This document shows, piece after piece, positions 9,226 through 18,631 of a DNA stretch of 64,000 nucleotides. Position 1 is the stretch's first letter; each line of letters begins with the position of its first letter. The notes below the pieces were generated by a model. The model ran no database searches. It saw only the letters and a list, made by a program, of their open reading frames with translations, and was not told the DNA's origin. This DNA is from Dryocola sp. LX212 (GTDB lineage: Bacteria; Pseudomonadota; Gammaproteobacteria; Enterobacterales; Enterobacteriaceae), in the NCBI GenBank assembly GCA_041504365.1, contig CP167917.1, forward strand, positions 2,170,001-2,234,000, in the 5' to 3' direction. Made by a program: the position numbers and the translations under genes.

Positions 9226-9513
9226 ATGAGCAATGTCCACTGGCCGTTATACGAAGTCTTTATCCGCAGCAAACAGGGGCTGTCGCATCGTCACGTCGGT
9301 AGCCTGCACGCAGCCGATGACCAAATGGCGCTGGAAAACGCCCGCGATGCCTACACCCGCCGCAGCGAAGGCTGTTCCATCTGGGTGGTGAAGGCGAGCG
9401 AAATCGTTGCCTCGCAGCCGGAGGAACGCCCGGCGTTCTTTGATCCGGCGGAAAGCAAAATCTACCGCCACCCAACGTTCTACACGCTGCCCGACGGCAT
9501 CGAGCACATGTGA
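9226..9513 (+). CDS. paaB: Phenylacetyl-CoA epoxidase subunit B
   Basis: 95 residues, the family length. It contains the PaaB hallmarks WPLYEVFIRSKQGLSHRHVGSLHA and a C-terminal YRHPTFY. PaaB is a small bridging protein needed for epoxidase assembly and function, and has no iron site. It follows the REP cluster by 16 bases, with AAAGGAAA before the ATG. Confidence 0.95.
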   Translation: MSNVHWPLYEVFIRSKQGLSHRHVGSLHAADDQMALENARDAYTRRSEGCSIWVVKASEIVASQPEERPAFFDPAESKIYRHPTFYTLPDGIEHM

Positions 9514-9521
9514 GGCGCGCC

Positions 9522-10277
9522 ATGACTTATTCCCCGTTAACCACCTACACCCTGCGGCTGGGCGATACCTGTCTGGTGCTGGCCCAGCGCCTGACCGGCT
9601 GGTGTGGCCATGCGCCGGAGCTGGAGATCGATCTGGCGCTGGCGAATATCGGCCTGGATCTGCTGGGCCAGGGTCGCAACTTTCTGACCTATGCCGCAGA
9701 GATTCAGGGCGAGCAGTTCGATGAGGACAAGCTGGCTTTTGGACGCGACGAGCGCCAGTACCATAACCTGCTGCTGGCAGAACAGCCGAACGGCGATTTC
9801 GCCGATACGCTCATGCGTCAGTATCTGCTGGACGCCTGGCACGTCGCCCTTTTCAGCCGCCTGCTGCACAGCCGAGATTTGCAGCTGGCTGCCATCGCCG
9901 CAAAAGCGATTAAAGAGGTGCGCTACCACCTGCGCTTCAGCCGCGGCTGGCTGGTGCGGCTGGGTAACGGCACCGAGCTTTCACAGCAGAAGATGCAGAG
10001 TTCACTGAACAAGCTCTGGCGCTTCACGGGTGAACTGTTTCACGCCGACGAGCTGGAAATCAGCCTGGCAGAGCAGGGTATCGCCGTCGATCCACGCGGC
10101 CTGCGTGACGAATGGGAAGCGGAAGTGTTCAGCGCCCTGAATGATGCATCGCTGGTGAAACCGCAGGAAGCGCAGTACCGCACCGGCGGAAAACAGGGGC
10201 TGCACACCGAGCACCTCGGCCCGCTGCTGGCGGAGATGCAGTACCTGCAGCGCGCTTATCCCGAACTGCAATGGTAG
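9522..10277 (+). CDS. paaC: Phenylacetyl-CoA epoxidase structural subunit C
   Basis: 251 residues (E. coli 248). A ferritin-like helical protein related to PaaA but lacking a full iron-ligand set. It is a structural partner that holds the catalytic subunit and substrate. Recognisable segments are GHAPELEIDLALANIGLDLLG and EVRYHLRFSRGWL. The ATG at 9522 is chosen over an overlapping one at 9510 because GAGG lies before it and it matches family N-termini (TYTLRLGDTCL). Confidence 0.95.
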   Translation: MTYSPLTTYTLRLGDTCLVLAQRLTGWCGHAPELEIDLALANIGLDLLGQGRNFLTYAAEIQGEQFDEDKLAFGRDERQYHNLLLAEQPNGDFADTLMRQYLLDAWHVALFSRLLHSRDLQLAAIAAKAIKEVRYHLRFSRGWLVRLGNGTELSQQKMQSSLNKLWRFTGELFHADELEISLAEQGIAVDPRGLRDEWEAEVFSALNDASLVKPQEAQYRTGGKQGLHTEHLGPLLAEMQYLQRAYPELQW

Positions 10278-10288
10278 CGAGGCAGCCT

Positions 10289-10789
10289 ATGCAAACTCTC
10301 GACGCGCTGGAGCCGGCTAAGGTTCGCGACGTATGGCGCATTCTCGGGCAAATCAGCGACCCGGAAATTCCGGTGCTGACCATCACCGATTTGGGCATGG
10401 TGCGCAGCGTACACCATCGTGACGACGGCTGGCACATCGGCTTCACGCCGACGTACTCCGGCTGCCCGGCGACGGATTTTTTGCTGGCGGCTATCCGCGA
10501 AGCGATGGCCGAAGCCGATTTGCAGCCCGTGCACATCGATCAGGTGCTTCACCCGGCCTGGACAACGGACTGGATGACCCCCGCGGCGAAAACGCGATTG
10601 CGCGAATACGGCATCAGCCCGCCGCAGGGCCACGCCTGTCACGCCTCGTCGGCGAGTGCAGAAGTCAGCTGCCCACGCTGCGGAAGTTTGCATACCTCGC
10701 TGATTAGCGAATTCGGTTCCACGGCCTGCAAAGCGCTCTACCGCTGCGACAGCTGCCGCGAACCCTTTGATTACTTTAAATGTATTTGA
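10289..10789 (+). CDS. paaD: Phenylacetate pathway iron-sulfur assembly-type protein
   Basis: 166 residues (E. coli 165). The N-terminal half is a MIP18/DUF59 domain (ISDPEIPVLTITDLGMV and the TPTYSGCPATD cysteine loop). The C-terminal third is a zinc-ribbon-like segment with CPRC and CDSC pairs. PaaD is thought to help mature the di-iron or Fe-S centres of the epoxidase. An in-frame ATG at 10271 overlaps paaC, but 10289 matches the family start. Confidence 0.94.
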   Translation: MQTLDALEPAKVRDVWRILGQISDPEIPVLTITDLGMVRSVHHRDDGWHIGFTPTYSGCPATDFLLAAIREAMAEADLQPVHIDQVLHPAWTTDWMTPAAKTRLREYGISPPQGHACHASSASAEVSCPRCGSLHTSLISEFGSTACKALYRCDSCREPFDYFKCI

Positions 10790-10796
10790 GGTTGCC

Positions 10797-11864
10797 ATGA
10801 CGACGTTTCATTCGCTTAAGGTGGCACGCATTGAACAGGAAACCCCGGAGGCGGTGGCCATCACCTTCGCGGTTCCCGCAGAGCTGCGCAGCCATTACGC
10901 TTTTAAACCCGGCCAGCATCTGACGCTGAAAACCCGCCTCGGGGACGAAGAACTGCGCCGCTGCTACTCCATCTGCCGGGCCGAGCAGCCAGGTGAAATC
11001 TGTGTGGCCGTGAAGGCAATCGAGGGCGGGCGCTTCTCCCATTACGCGGTCAGCGACCTGGTGGCCGGTATGGCGATGGACGTGATGATCCCGCAGGGAA
11101 CGTTTGGCTATCAGCCGCAGCCTGAAACCCAGGGCAATTATCTGGCCCTGGCGGTGGGCTCCGGCATAACCCCAATGCTGGCGATTATTGGCTCCACGCT
11201 CGCCACCGAGCCGCAAAGCACCGTGACGCTGGTCTACGGCAACCGCAGCAGCCGCAGCATGATGTTCCGCCAGGCGCTGGCCGATCTGAAAGACCGCTAC
11301 CCGCAGCGCTTACAGCTTATCTATCTGTTCAGTCAGGAAAGCCAGGAGAGCGATCTGCTCAGCGGGCGGCTTGACGGCGCGAAGCTAAAGGCTCTGGGCG
11401 ATCAGCTGCTGGATCTGAACGGCTTCGACCGCACCTTTATCTGCGGCCCGCAAAGCATGATGCAGGAGTCCGAAGCGGCGCTGCTGGCGCTGGGCGTTGC
11501 GCAGCAGAACATCTTCATCGAGCATTTCAATACGCCGGGTACCGCACCGAGCCTGCGCCGTCGCGAACAGGCGGCGGGCAAAGTCGTCACTCTGCGCCAG
11601 GACGGACGCGACCGCAAAATCACCCTCGACGCCCACGACGAAAGCATTCTTGATGCGGCATTGCGGCAGGGCGCGGATCTGCCTTACGCCTGCAAAGGCG
11701 GCGTCTGCGCCACCTGCCGCTGTAAGGTGGTGAGCGGTGAGGTTGAGATGGGTATCAACTACAGTCTTGAACCCGATCAGCTGGCGGCGGGCTACGTCCT
11801 GAGCTGCCAGACGCTGCCGAAAGGCGATGACGTGGTGCTCGACTTTGACGCGCAGGGGTTGTGA
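10797..11864 (+). CDS. paaE: Phenylacetyl-CoA epoxidase reductase subunit
   Basis: 355 residues. A ferredoxin-NADP reductase module (FAD-binding RRCYSICR, NADP region GSGITPMLAII) is followed by a plant-type 2Fe-2S domain with ligands in ACKGGVCATCRCKV and a final Cys in LSCQTLP. It passes electrons from NADPH to PaaA. The ATG at 10797 fits the family. Its TGA overlaps the paaF ATG by one base, suggesting coupling. Confidence 0.95.
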   Translation: MTTFHSLKVARIEQETPEAVAITFAVPAELRSHYAFKPGQHLTLKTRLGDEELRRCYSICRAEQPGEICVAVKAIEGGRFSHYAVSDLVAGMAMDVMIPQGTFGYQPQPETQGNYLALAVGSGITPMLAIIGSTLATEPQSTVTLVYGNRSSRSMMFRQALADLKDRYPQRLQLIYLFSQESQESDLLSGRLDGAKLKALGDQLLDLNGFDRTFICGPQSMMQESEAALLALGVAQQNIFIEHFNTPGTAPSLRRREQAAGKVVTLRQDGRDRKITLDAHDESILDAALRQGADLPYACKGGVCATCRCKVVSGEVEMGINYSLEPDQLAAGYVLSCQTLPKGDDVVLDFDAQGL

Positions 11865-12631
11865 TGAGAGAACTTCTTAGCAGCCAGAACGACCGGGTTT
11901 TAACGCTGACGCTGAACCGCCCGCAGGCCCGCAATGCGCTGAATAACGCGCTGCTGGAGCAGCTTGCGGATGCGCTGGAAGCGGCACAAAGCGATGACGG
12001 TATCGGTGCGGTGGTCATTACCGGCAGCGAGCGTTGCTTCGCAGCAGGTGCCGACCTGAAAGAGATGGCGAGCCGTGATATGCCTGCCACGCTTAACGAT
12101 CCGCGCCCGCAGCTGTGGGCACGCATCGAACGATTCCCCAAACCGCTGCTGACGGCGGTTAACGGCTATGCGCTGGGCGCTGGCTGCGAACTTGCCATGC
12201 TGAGCGACATCGTGCTGGCGGGGGACAACGCCCGCTTTGGCCTGCCGGAAATCACGCTGGGCATCATGCCCGGCGCTGGCGGCACCCAGAGGCTTATCCG
12301 ATCCATCGGTAAGGCGCTGGCTTACCGCATGGTGCTGACGGGAGAGGCTATCACTGCGGAACAGGCGCTACAGGCGGGCCTGGCGGCTGAAGTTTGCTCC
12401 ACAGCGCTGACGCTGGAATATGCGCAGAAGCTTGCAGCCCGCATAACTCAACATGCGCCGCTTGCGTTACAGGCTGCAAAAATTGCTCTGCGTCAGGCGC
12501 ACGAACTTTCGCTGACTCAGGGGCTACAGCAGGAGCGCCAGCTCTTCACGCTGCTTGCCGCCACCTCCGACCGTCAGGAAGGCATTGCCGCGTTCCTGGA
12601 AAAACGACCCGCCGCGTTCAAAGGACGATAG
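11864..12631 (+). CDS. paaF: 2,3-dehydroadipyl-CoA hydratase
   Basis: 255 residues, identical in length to E. coli PaaF. Crotonase fold with oxyanion-hole segments FAAGADLKEMA and VNGYALGAGCELAMLSD, and the catalytic Glu region GLPEITLGIMPGAGG. It hydrates 2,3-dehydroadipyl-CoA to 3-hydroxyadipyl-CoA. A GTG at 11861 is in frame, but the ATG at 11864 overlaps the paaE stop. Confidence 0.95.
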   Translation: MRELLSSQNDRVLTLTLNRPQARNALNNALLEQLADALEAAQSDDGIGAVVITGSERCFAAGADLKEMASRDMPATLNDPRPQLWARIERFPKPLLTAVNGYALGAGCELAMLSDIVLAGDNARFGLPEITLGIMPGAGGTQRLIRSIGKALAYRMVLTGEAITAEQALQAGLAAEVCSTALTLEYAQKLAARITQHAPLALQAAKIALRQAHELSLTQGLQQERQLFTLLAATSDRQEGIAAFLEKRPAAFKGR

Positions 12632-12633
12632 CC

Positions 12634-13419
12634 ATGACTTTCATTCTCAGCGATGTACAAAACGGCGTGATGACGCTGGCCCTGAATCGCCCGGAGCGCC
12701 TGAACAGCTTTAACGACGAGATGCACCGGCAGCTGGCTGAGGCGCTGAACCAGGCCGAGCATGACGACGCTATCCGCTGCCTTTTAATTACCGGCGAGGG
12801 CCGTGCATTCTGTGCGGGCCAGGATCTTAACGATCGTAACGTCGATCCGAACGGGGCCGCGCCAGACCTTGGTGCCTCCGTCGAAAACTTCTATAACCCG
12901 CTGGTCAGGCGGCTGGCCAAGCTGCCGAAGCCGGTGATAGCTGCTGTAAACGGCGTTGCCGCCGGAGCCGGAGCGACGCTGGCGCTGGGCTGTGACATGG
13001 TCATCGCCGCGCGCTCTGCTAACTTCATCATGTCTTTCAGTAGGTTAGGGCTGGTCCCTGACTGCGGCGGGACCTGGTTCCTGCCGCGAGTCGCAGGGCG
13101 TGCCCGTGCGATGGGCCTTGCGCTGCTGGGCGATAAGCTCAGCGCGGAGCAGGCCCACCAGTGGGGCATGATTTGGCAGGTGGTGGATGACGACGCGCTC
13201 ACCGACACCAGCCGCGCGCTCGCCGTGCATTTCGCCAGCCAGCCTACGTTCGGCCTGGGGCTTGTGAAGAAAGCCCTCTTCGCCTCGGAAAGCAACACGC
13301 TGGACGTGCAGCTGGATTTGGAGCGTGATTACCAGCGCATTGCCGGGCGCAGCGACGACTACCGCGAAGGCGTGGCGGCGTTTCTGGCCAAACGCCCGCC
13401 GGTCTTTAAGGGGAAATAA
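12634..13419 (+). CDS. paaG: 1,2-epoxyphenylacetyl-CoA isomerase
   Basis: 261 residues (E. coli 262). A second crotonase-fold enzyme, with FCAGQDLNDR and VNGVAAGAGATLALGCD forming the oxyanion hole and the Asp-containing segment LGLVPDCGGTW. It converts the ring epoxide to oxepin-CoA and also shifts a double bond later in the pathway. It starts two bases after the paaF stop. The open frame runs upstream inside paaF to 12394, but only 12634 matches the family. Confidence 0.95.
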   Translation: MTFILSDVQNGVMTLALNRPERLNSFNDEMHRQLAEALNQAEHDDAIRCLLITGEGRAFCAGQDLNDRNVDPNGAAPDLGASVENFYNPLVRRLAKLPKPVIAAVNGVAAGAGATLALGCDMVIAARSANFIMSFSRLGLVPDCGGTWFLPRVAGRARAMGLALLGDKLSAEQAHQWGMIWQVVDDDALTDTSRALAVHFASQPTFGLGLVKKALFASESNTLDVQLDLERDYQRIAGRSDDYREGVAAFLAKRPPVFKGK

Positions 13420-13421
13420 TA

Positions 13422-14849
13422 ATGCTGACTCCTCACTCCATTGTTGCGGTGATTGGCGGTGGTACCATGGGCGCAGGCATTGCCCAAGTGGCGGCACAGG
13501 CCGGTCACGCCGTGAAGCTATACGATATTCAGCCCGACGCGGCCCGCCGTGCCGTTGACGGTATTGCCACCGCCCTTAGCGCACGAGTCACGAAGGGTAA
13601 GCTCAGCGAAGATGACAGACACGCCGCCGTTGCCAGAATTTCCGTCGCACAAACGCTTAGCGAACTGGCGCAGGCCGATCTGGTTATCGAAGCCGCTGCG
13701 GAGCAGATAGATATCAAGCAGGCCATTTTCCGAGAGCTGGCGGGGGTCTGTTCAGCAGAGGTGATTTTCGCCAGCAACACTTCCTCCATCTCCATCACCG
13801 CGATTGCCAGCGGCATTCCGCACCCGGAACGCGTGGTCGGGCTGCATTTCTTTAACCCGGCTCCGGTGATGAGGCTGGTTGAGGTGGTCAGCGGGCTGGA
13901 AACCGCGCCAGCCGTGCTGGACGGCCTGACCGGGCTGGCGATGCGCTGGGGGAAACAGCCGGTGCACTGTCACTCCACGCCGGGCTTCATCGTCAACCGC
14001 GTGGCTCGTCCGTTCTATTCAGAAGCCTGGCGCGCGCTAGAGGAGCAGGTTGCTCCGGCAGCCGTTATAGATGCGGCGCTGCGCGACTGCGGAGGTTTTC
14101 CGATGGGGCCGCTGGCGCTGACCGATCTGATTGGCCAGGACGTGAACTTCGCCGTCACCTGTTCGGTGTTTAACGGCTTCTGGCAGGAGCGCCGCTTCCT
14201 GCCGTCGCTGATTCAGCAGGAGCTGGTGCTCGGCAAACGCCTTGGCAAGAAAACCGGGCAGGGCGTCTACCGCTGGCCGCTGAACGAATCTTTACCTTAC
14301 GAAACCGGTGAGATTTCCGACGCTTTATGTGACGTTGTCACGTTTTCTTCCGTTGAACTTGATGAAGTGCTGGTTCAGGTTACCGAGGGTGAAACCGCCT
14401 CGCAGCTGGCGCTTCGCCTGAAACGTCCTGTGGTGCTGGTCGATTTAATTAACGACTGGCGCAAAACCGGACTGGTCGTGCTGGCCGCTGCGGCTGGCAA
14501 TACACCCGAGCAAACCGCAAAAGCCGTCCACTTCTTCCAGTTGCAGGGCAAGCAGGTTCTGCTGATCAACGATTACCCGGGCATGCTGGTCTGGCGCACG
14601 GTGGCAATGCTGGCGAACGAAGCGCTGGACGCGCTGCAAAAGGGCGTTGCCAGCGAGCAGGACATCGATACCGCGATGCGCCTTGGCGTCAACTATCCCC
14701 ACGGGCCGCTGGCCTGGGGCGCTGAACTCGGCTGGCAGCGGGTGCTGACCCTGCTGGAAAATCTGCAACAACACTACGGCGAAGAACGCTATCGCCCGGC
14801 TTCGCTACTGCGCCAGCGCGCGCTGCTGGAGACGCAACATGAACACTGA
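13422..14849 (+). CDS. paaH: 3-hydroxyadipyl-CoA dehydrogenase
   Basis: 475 residues, as in E. coli. Rossmann NAD site IGGGTMGAGIAQVAAQAGH at the N-terminus. Catalytic His in GLHFFNPAPVM. Two C-terminal 3HCDH helical domains (GFIVNRVARP, NDYPGMLVWRT). It oxidises (S)-3-hydroxyadipyl-CoA to 3-oxoadipyl-CoA with NAD+. It overlaps paaI by 11 bases. Confidence 0.95.
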   Translation: MLTPHSIVAVIGGGTMGAGIAQVAAQAGHAVKLYDIQPDAARRAVDGIATALSARVTKGKLSEDDRHAAVARISVAQTLSELAQADLVIEAAAEQIDIKQAIFRELAGVCSAEVIFASNTSSISITAIASGIPHPERVVGLHFFNPAPVMRLVEVVSGLETAPAVLDGLTGLAMRWGKQPVHCHSTPGFIVNRVARPFYSEAWRALEEQVAPAAVIDAALRDCGGFPMGPLALTDLIGQDVNFAVTCSVFNGFWQERRFLPSLIQQELVLGKRLGKKTGQGVYRWPLNESLPYETGEISDALCDVVTFSSVELDEVLVQVTEGETASQLALRLKRPVVLVDLINDWRKTGLVVLAAAAGNTPEQTAKAVHFFQLQGKQVLLINDYPGMLVWRTVAMLANEALDALQKGVASEQDIDTAMRLGVNYPHGPLAWGAELGWQRVLTLLENLQQHYGEERYRPASLLRQRALLETQHEH

Positions 14850-15264
14850 TGCCTGGGCCAACGCCCGCGAGATGTACGCCCACGATAACTGCGCCCACCA
14901 GATGGGCATTGAGATTGTGGAGATGGGGGAAGGCTTCGCAAAGCTGACCATGACGGTGACCGAAGCGATGCTCAACGGCCATCAGACCTGTCACGGCGGG
15001 CAGCTCTTCACGCTTGCGGATACCGCTTTTGCCTACGCCTGCAACAGCCAGGGGCTGGCGGCAGTGGCTTCCGGGTGCAGTATTGACTTCGTTCGCCCGG
15101 GCCAAGCGGGCGACACATTAACTGCCGTGGCGCAGATGCGCACCCAGGGACGGCAGACCGGCGTATACGACATTGAAATCATCAATCAGCACGAGAAAAC
15201 CGTCGCCCTGTTCCGTGGGCGCTCGCACCGTATCGGCCCCCCTGTCTCTGGAGCAACGCTATGA
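14839..15264 (+). CDS. paaI: Hydroxyphenylacetyl-CoA thioesterase
   Basis: 141 residues. Hot-dog thioesterase with the motif NGHQTCHGGQLFTLADTAFA, where the Asp is catalytic. It hydrolyses dead-end ring-hydroxylated phenylacetyl-CoA esters, freeing coenzyme A. It overlaps both paaH (11 bases) and paaJ (4 bases), so translation is likely coupled. Confidence 0.95.
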   Translation: MNTDAWANAREMYAHDNCAHQMGIEIVEMGEGFAKLTMTVTEAMLNGHQTCHGGQLFTLADTAFAYACNSQGLAAVASGCSIDFVRPGQAGDTLTAVAQMRTQGRQTGVYDIEIINQHEKTVALFRGRSHRIGPPVSGATL

Positions 15265-16469
15265 ATGACGCATTTATCTGTGACGGCGTGAGAACCCCCA
15301 TTGGCCGCTACGGCGGGGCGCTGTCGTCAGTGCGGGCGGACGATCTCGCCGCCGTTCCTCTGAAAGAGCTGATGACGCGCTACCCGTCCGTGGACTGGAG
15401 CGCGGTGGACGACGTGATTATGGGCTGTGCTAATCAGGCGGGGGAAGACAACCGCAACATAGCACGGATGGCTACGCTGCTGGCGGGGCTGCCGCAGACG
15501 ATCTCCGGCACAACGATTAACCGCCTTTGCGGCTCCGGCCTGGACGCACTCGGCATGGCTGCCAGGGCTATTAAGGCGGGGGATGCACAGCTGATGATTG
15601 CGGGCGGCGTGGAATCCATGTCCCGGGCGCCTTTTGTGATGGGCAAAGCAACCGCGCCGTTCCAGCGCCAGGCAGAGATGTTCGATACCACCATTGGCTG
15701 GCGTTTTGTGAACCCGCTCATGGCTGAGCATTTTGGTACTGACAGCATGCCCGAAACGGCAGAGAATGTAGCCGAGTTGTTAAATATAAGCCGTGAAGAC
15801 CAGGATGCCTTTGCCTGGCGCAGCCAGCAGCGTACCGAAGAGGCGCAGAAAAATGGCATTCTTGCGCAGGAAATTGTGCCGGTTAGGGTGAAAGGCAAGA
15901 AGGGGGCGGTGACAGAAGTTCGCGACGACGAACATCCTCGCCCCGAAACAACTCTGCAACAACTTAACGCCCTGAAAGCACCGTTCCGTAAAAACGGCGT
16001 CATTACCGCCGGGAATGCGTCCGGGGTAAATGACGGGGCGGCGGCGCTGATCGTTACCAGCGCAGAAGCGGCTAAACGCCACGGTTTGACGCCAAAGACC
16101 CGCATCGTCGCAATGGCTACCGCAGGTGTAGAACCGCGCTATATGGGGCTTGGCCCAGTACCCGCTACGCGCAAGGTGCTGGAGCTGGCGGGACTCTCCA
16201 TCAACGACATGGACGTAATAGAACTGAATGAAGCCTTTGCCGCGCAGGCGCTGGGCGTATTACGACAGCTGGGGCTGCCTGACGATGCCCCCCATGTTAA
16301 TCCCAACGGAGGCGCCATCGCTTTAGGCCATCCGCTGGGCATGAGTGGAGCCCGACTGGCGCTGGCCGCCAGCCACGAACTGCATCGCCGGAAGGGCCGC
16401 TATGCCCTTTGTACGATGTGTATCGGCGTTGGCCAGGGCATTGCCCTGATCCTTGAGCGTGTGAGCTAA
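15261..16469 (+). CDS. paaJ: 3-oxoadipyl-CoA/3-oxo-5,6-dehydrosuberyl-CoA thiolase
   Basis: 402 residues. Thiolase family: nucleophilic Cys in [12 protein letters not shown] near residue 90, His in [12 protein letters not shown] and second Cys in [10 protein letters not shown]. It releases acetyl-CoA at two points of the pathway. Its ATG overlaps the paaI stop. Confidence 0.95.
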   Translation: MNDAFICDGVRTPIGRYGGALSSVRADDLAAVPLKELMTRYPSVDWSAVDDVIMGCANQAGEDNRNIARMATLLAGLPQTISGTTINRLCGSGLDALGMAARAIKAGDAQLMIAGGVESMSRAPFVMGKATAPFQRQAEMFDTTIGWRFVNPLMAEHFGTDSMPETAENVAELLNISREDQDAFAWRSQQRTEEAQKNGILAQEIVPVRVKGKKGAVTEVRDDEHPRPETTLQQLNALKAPFRKNGVITAGNASGVNDGAAALIVTSAEAAKRHGLTPKTRIVAMATAGVEPRYMGLGPVPATRKVLELAGLSINDMDVIELNEAFAAQALGVLRQLGLPDDAPHVNPNGGAIALGHPLGMSGARLALAASHELHRRKGRYALCTMCIGVGQGIALILERVS

Positions 16470-16491
16470 TCAAACCTGCGAGTACCCTATA

Positions 16492-17808
16492 ATGATAACC
16501 TCTACTGCAAAGCTGGAACCGATTGAAACCGCGTCAAAAGACGAGCTGCAGGCCCTGCAGACGCAGCGCCTGAAGTGGACGCTTAACCACGCCTACGCCA
16601 ACGTGCCGATGTACAAACGCAAGTTTGACGCGGTGGGCGTACACCCTGACGATTTCAAAGAGCTGAAGGACATTCAGCTTTTCCCCTGCACCACCAAACA
16701 GGATCTGCGCGACAACTATCCGTTCGACACCTTCGCGGTGCCGATGGAGCAGATTGTACGTATTCATGCCTCATCGGGTACGACCGGCAAGCCAACGGTG
16801 GTGGGCTACACCCAAAAAGATATTGATACCTGGGCCGATATCGTTGCCCGTTCGCTGCGCGCCGCGGGCGGCACGCCAAAAGACAAAATCCACGTCGCTT
16901 ACGGCTACGGTTTGTTTACCGGCGGGCTGGGCGCGCACTACGGTGCAGAACGCCTTGGCGCGACGGTTATCCCCATGTCCGGCGGCCAGACGGAGAAACA
17001 GGCGCAGCTGATCCGCGACTTCCAGCCGGATATGATCATGGTGACGCCGTCCTGGTGCCTGAACCTGATTGAAGAGCTGGAGCGCCAGATGGGCGGCGAT
17101 GCGAGTGACTGTTCGCTGCGCGTTGGCGTATTCGGTGCCGAGCCCTGGACGAACGCCATGCGTCGCGAAATCGAACGCCGCCTGGGCATTACCGCGCTGG
17201 ATATCTATGGCCTGTCGGAGGTGATGGGGCCTGGAGTGGCGATGGAGTGTCTGGAGACCACCGATGGGCCAACCATCTGGGAAGATCATTTCTACCCGGA
17301 AATCGTTAACCCGATTAGCGGTACGCCGCTGGATGACGGTGAGCAGGGTGAGCTGCTGTTTACCACGCTGACCAAAGAGGCACTGCCGGTGATCCGCTAT
17401 CGAACCCGAGACCTGACGCGCCTGCTGCCGGGAACGGCGCGCACCATGCGCCGCATGGATAGAATTACCGGGCGCTCGGACGACATGCTGATCATCCGGG
17501 GAGTGAACGTCTTCCCGTCGCAGCTGGAAGAGGAGATCGTCAAATTTGAACATCTCGCCCCGCATTACCAGCTTGAAGTGCACCGCGACGGCCACCTGGA
17601 CACGCTGTCGGTAAAGGTGGAGCTGAAAGAGAGCAGCCTGTACCTGAGCCACGAGCAGCGCTGTTCGGTCTGTCACCAGCTGCGCCACCGCATAAAATCG
17701 ATGGTCGGCATCTCCACGGACATCAGCATCGTTAACTGCGGTAGCCTGCCACGTTCGGAAGGCAAAGCCATTCGTGTAAGCGATCTGCGCACGGCGGCGA
17801 ACCAGTAA
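16492..17808 (+). CDS. paaK: Phenylacetate-CoA ligase
   Basis: 438 residues (E. coli 437). Adenylate-forming enzyme with P-loop ASSGTTGKPTVVGYT, the YGLSEVMGPG substrate motif, and C-terminal hinge GRSDDMLIIRGVNVFPSQ. It activates phenylacetate to phenylacetyl-CoA using ATP, the entry step of the pathway. It is the last gene of the catabolic operon, 22 bases after paaJ, and a REP palindrome follows it. Confidence 0.95.
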   Translation: MITSTAKLEPIETASKDELQALQTQRLKWTLNHAYANVPMYKRKFDAVGVHPDDFKELKDIQLFPCTTKQDLRDNYPFDTFAVPMEQIVRIHASSGTTGKPTVVGYTQKDIDTWADIVARSLRAAGGTPKDKIHVAYGYGLFTGGLGAHYGAERLGATVIPMSGGQTEKQAQLIRDFQPDMIMVTPSWCLNLIEELERQMGGDASDCSLRVGVFGAEPWTNAMRREIERRLGITALDIYGLSEVMGPGVAMECLETTDGPTIWEDHFYPEIVNPISGTPLDDGEQGELLFTTLTKEALPVIRYRTRDLTRLLPGTARTMRRMDRITGRSDDMLIIRGVNVFPSQLEEEIVKFEHLAPHYQLEVHRDGHLDTLSVKVELKESSLYLSHEQRCSVCHQLRHRIKSMVGISTDISIVNCGSLPRSEGKAIRVSDLRTAANQ

Positions 17809-17813
17809 ACAAA

Positions 17814-17870
17814 CGGTGGATGACACGCCTTTTATCCGCTCTACATTGCTATCTGTAGAGCGAATAACGC
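17814..17870. repeat. REP-like palindromes 3' of paaK
   Basis: A degenerate REP unit (GGTGGATGACACGCC...) followed by an inverted pair GCTCTAC/GTAGAGC. It lies between the end of paaK and a convergent toxin-antitoxin module. Confidence 0.65.
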
Positions 17871-17885
17871 AATTTAACCCGTTGT

Positions 17886-18263
17886 TCAGGCGGCGTTGAT
17901 GCGAGCTTCTAACGTGCTGTCGACATGGATAACAAAGTCGGTGAACAGAGCTTTTGGTTTGACGTTTTTACCCTGCCGCTCAAGTTCAACGAAGCCAAGT
18001 CCATTTAATCTTCCCAGGACGATCAACAGTTGCGGCAGCTCTCGGCCAGACAGTTCGGCAAGTTTCTCAATACTTTCCGGCTGATTATTTTTCATGGTTT
18101 GCAGAAGTGCGAGATTTTCAGGGCTTAATACTTTCCCGAGTGAACTAAAAGAGCAAAACCATATTTTTGGCTCGTCGGGCATGGTTTTATATTTCCCTGA
18201 GACACCAGCAAGGATACGCTTTCGTTGAAGCTCCTCGGACAAAATGCCTATATGCGCTTTCAT
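17886..18263 (-). CDS. MarR-like winged-helix antitoxin (TumA/HVO_A0114 type)
   Basis: 125 residues. The central and C-terminal part reads as a winged helix-turn-helix (LSPENLALLQTM, SIEKLAELSGRELPQLLIVLGRL). It matches the HVO_A0114-family DNA-binding proteins paired with DUF6516/TumE toxins. It follows the toxin gene with an ATGA overlap. The toxin-first order is typical of TumE-TumA. It probably represses its own operon. Assignment is from memory of the family pairing, so moderate confidence. Confidence 0.65.
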   Translation of the reverse strand: MKAHIGILSEELQRKRILAGVSGKYKTMPDEPKIWFCSFSSLGKVLSPENLALLQTMKNNQPESIEKLAELSGRELPQLLIVLGRLNGLGFVELERQGKNVKPKALFTDFVIHVDSTLEARINAA

Positions 18264-18631
18264 CTGTTTTTTCCTTCTAACAAGTTTATGACTTCATCAA
18301 CTGAAGTAAAAAAGTCAGCCATTAATTTTCTTGCAGTTGTGTATTCATAGGGCCGGCCTTTGTCCTGCGATGTAAGGTGCATATGATCGCGAACTATCCT
18401 GTTACTGAAGTTACTTTTGGCAGGGATCTTAATACTATGCGCATTGTCATAACCCAGGATTCTTCTATTGGAGGGGTTATGCAAGGTCAGATTGTATCTA
18501 ACGCCATGTGGACAAAAGACCGTTGGTTGTATCAACCATGCTTCAATTTTCCACCAGTAACCATCTGTGCGGTAAGAGATTGCGCCATGGTAATTCAGCA
18601 GATCGTCCAGACCAGTATCATCCCATTCCAT
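18260..18631 (-). CDS. TumE-type (DUF6516) toxin of a toxin-antitoxin pair
   Basis: 123 residues, compact and beta-rich, rich in aromatic residues near the N-terminus (YRTDGYWWKIEAW), with HGVRYNLTLHNP and GRPYEYTTARKLMADFF. This pattern is that of the DUF6516 family that includes TumE. Its last four bases overlap the start of the winged-helix partner. AAGGA lies about 10 bases upstream of the start. The module sits between paaK and paaX, which are adjacent in E. coli. Confidence 0.65.
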   Translation of the reverse strand: MEWDDTGLDDLLNYHGAISYRTDGYWWKIEAWLIQPTVFCPHGVRYNLTLHNPSNRRILGYDNAHSIKIPAKSNFSNRIVRDHMHLTSQDKGRPYEYTTARKLMADFFTSVDEVINLLEGKNR

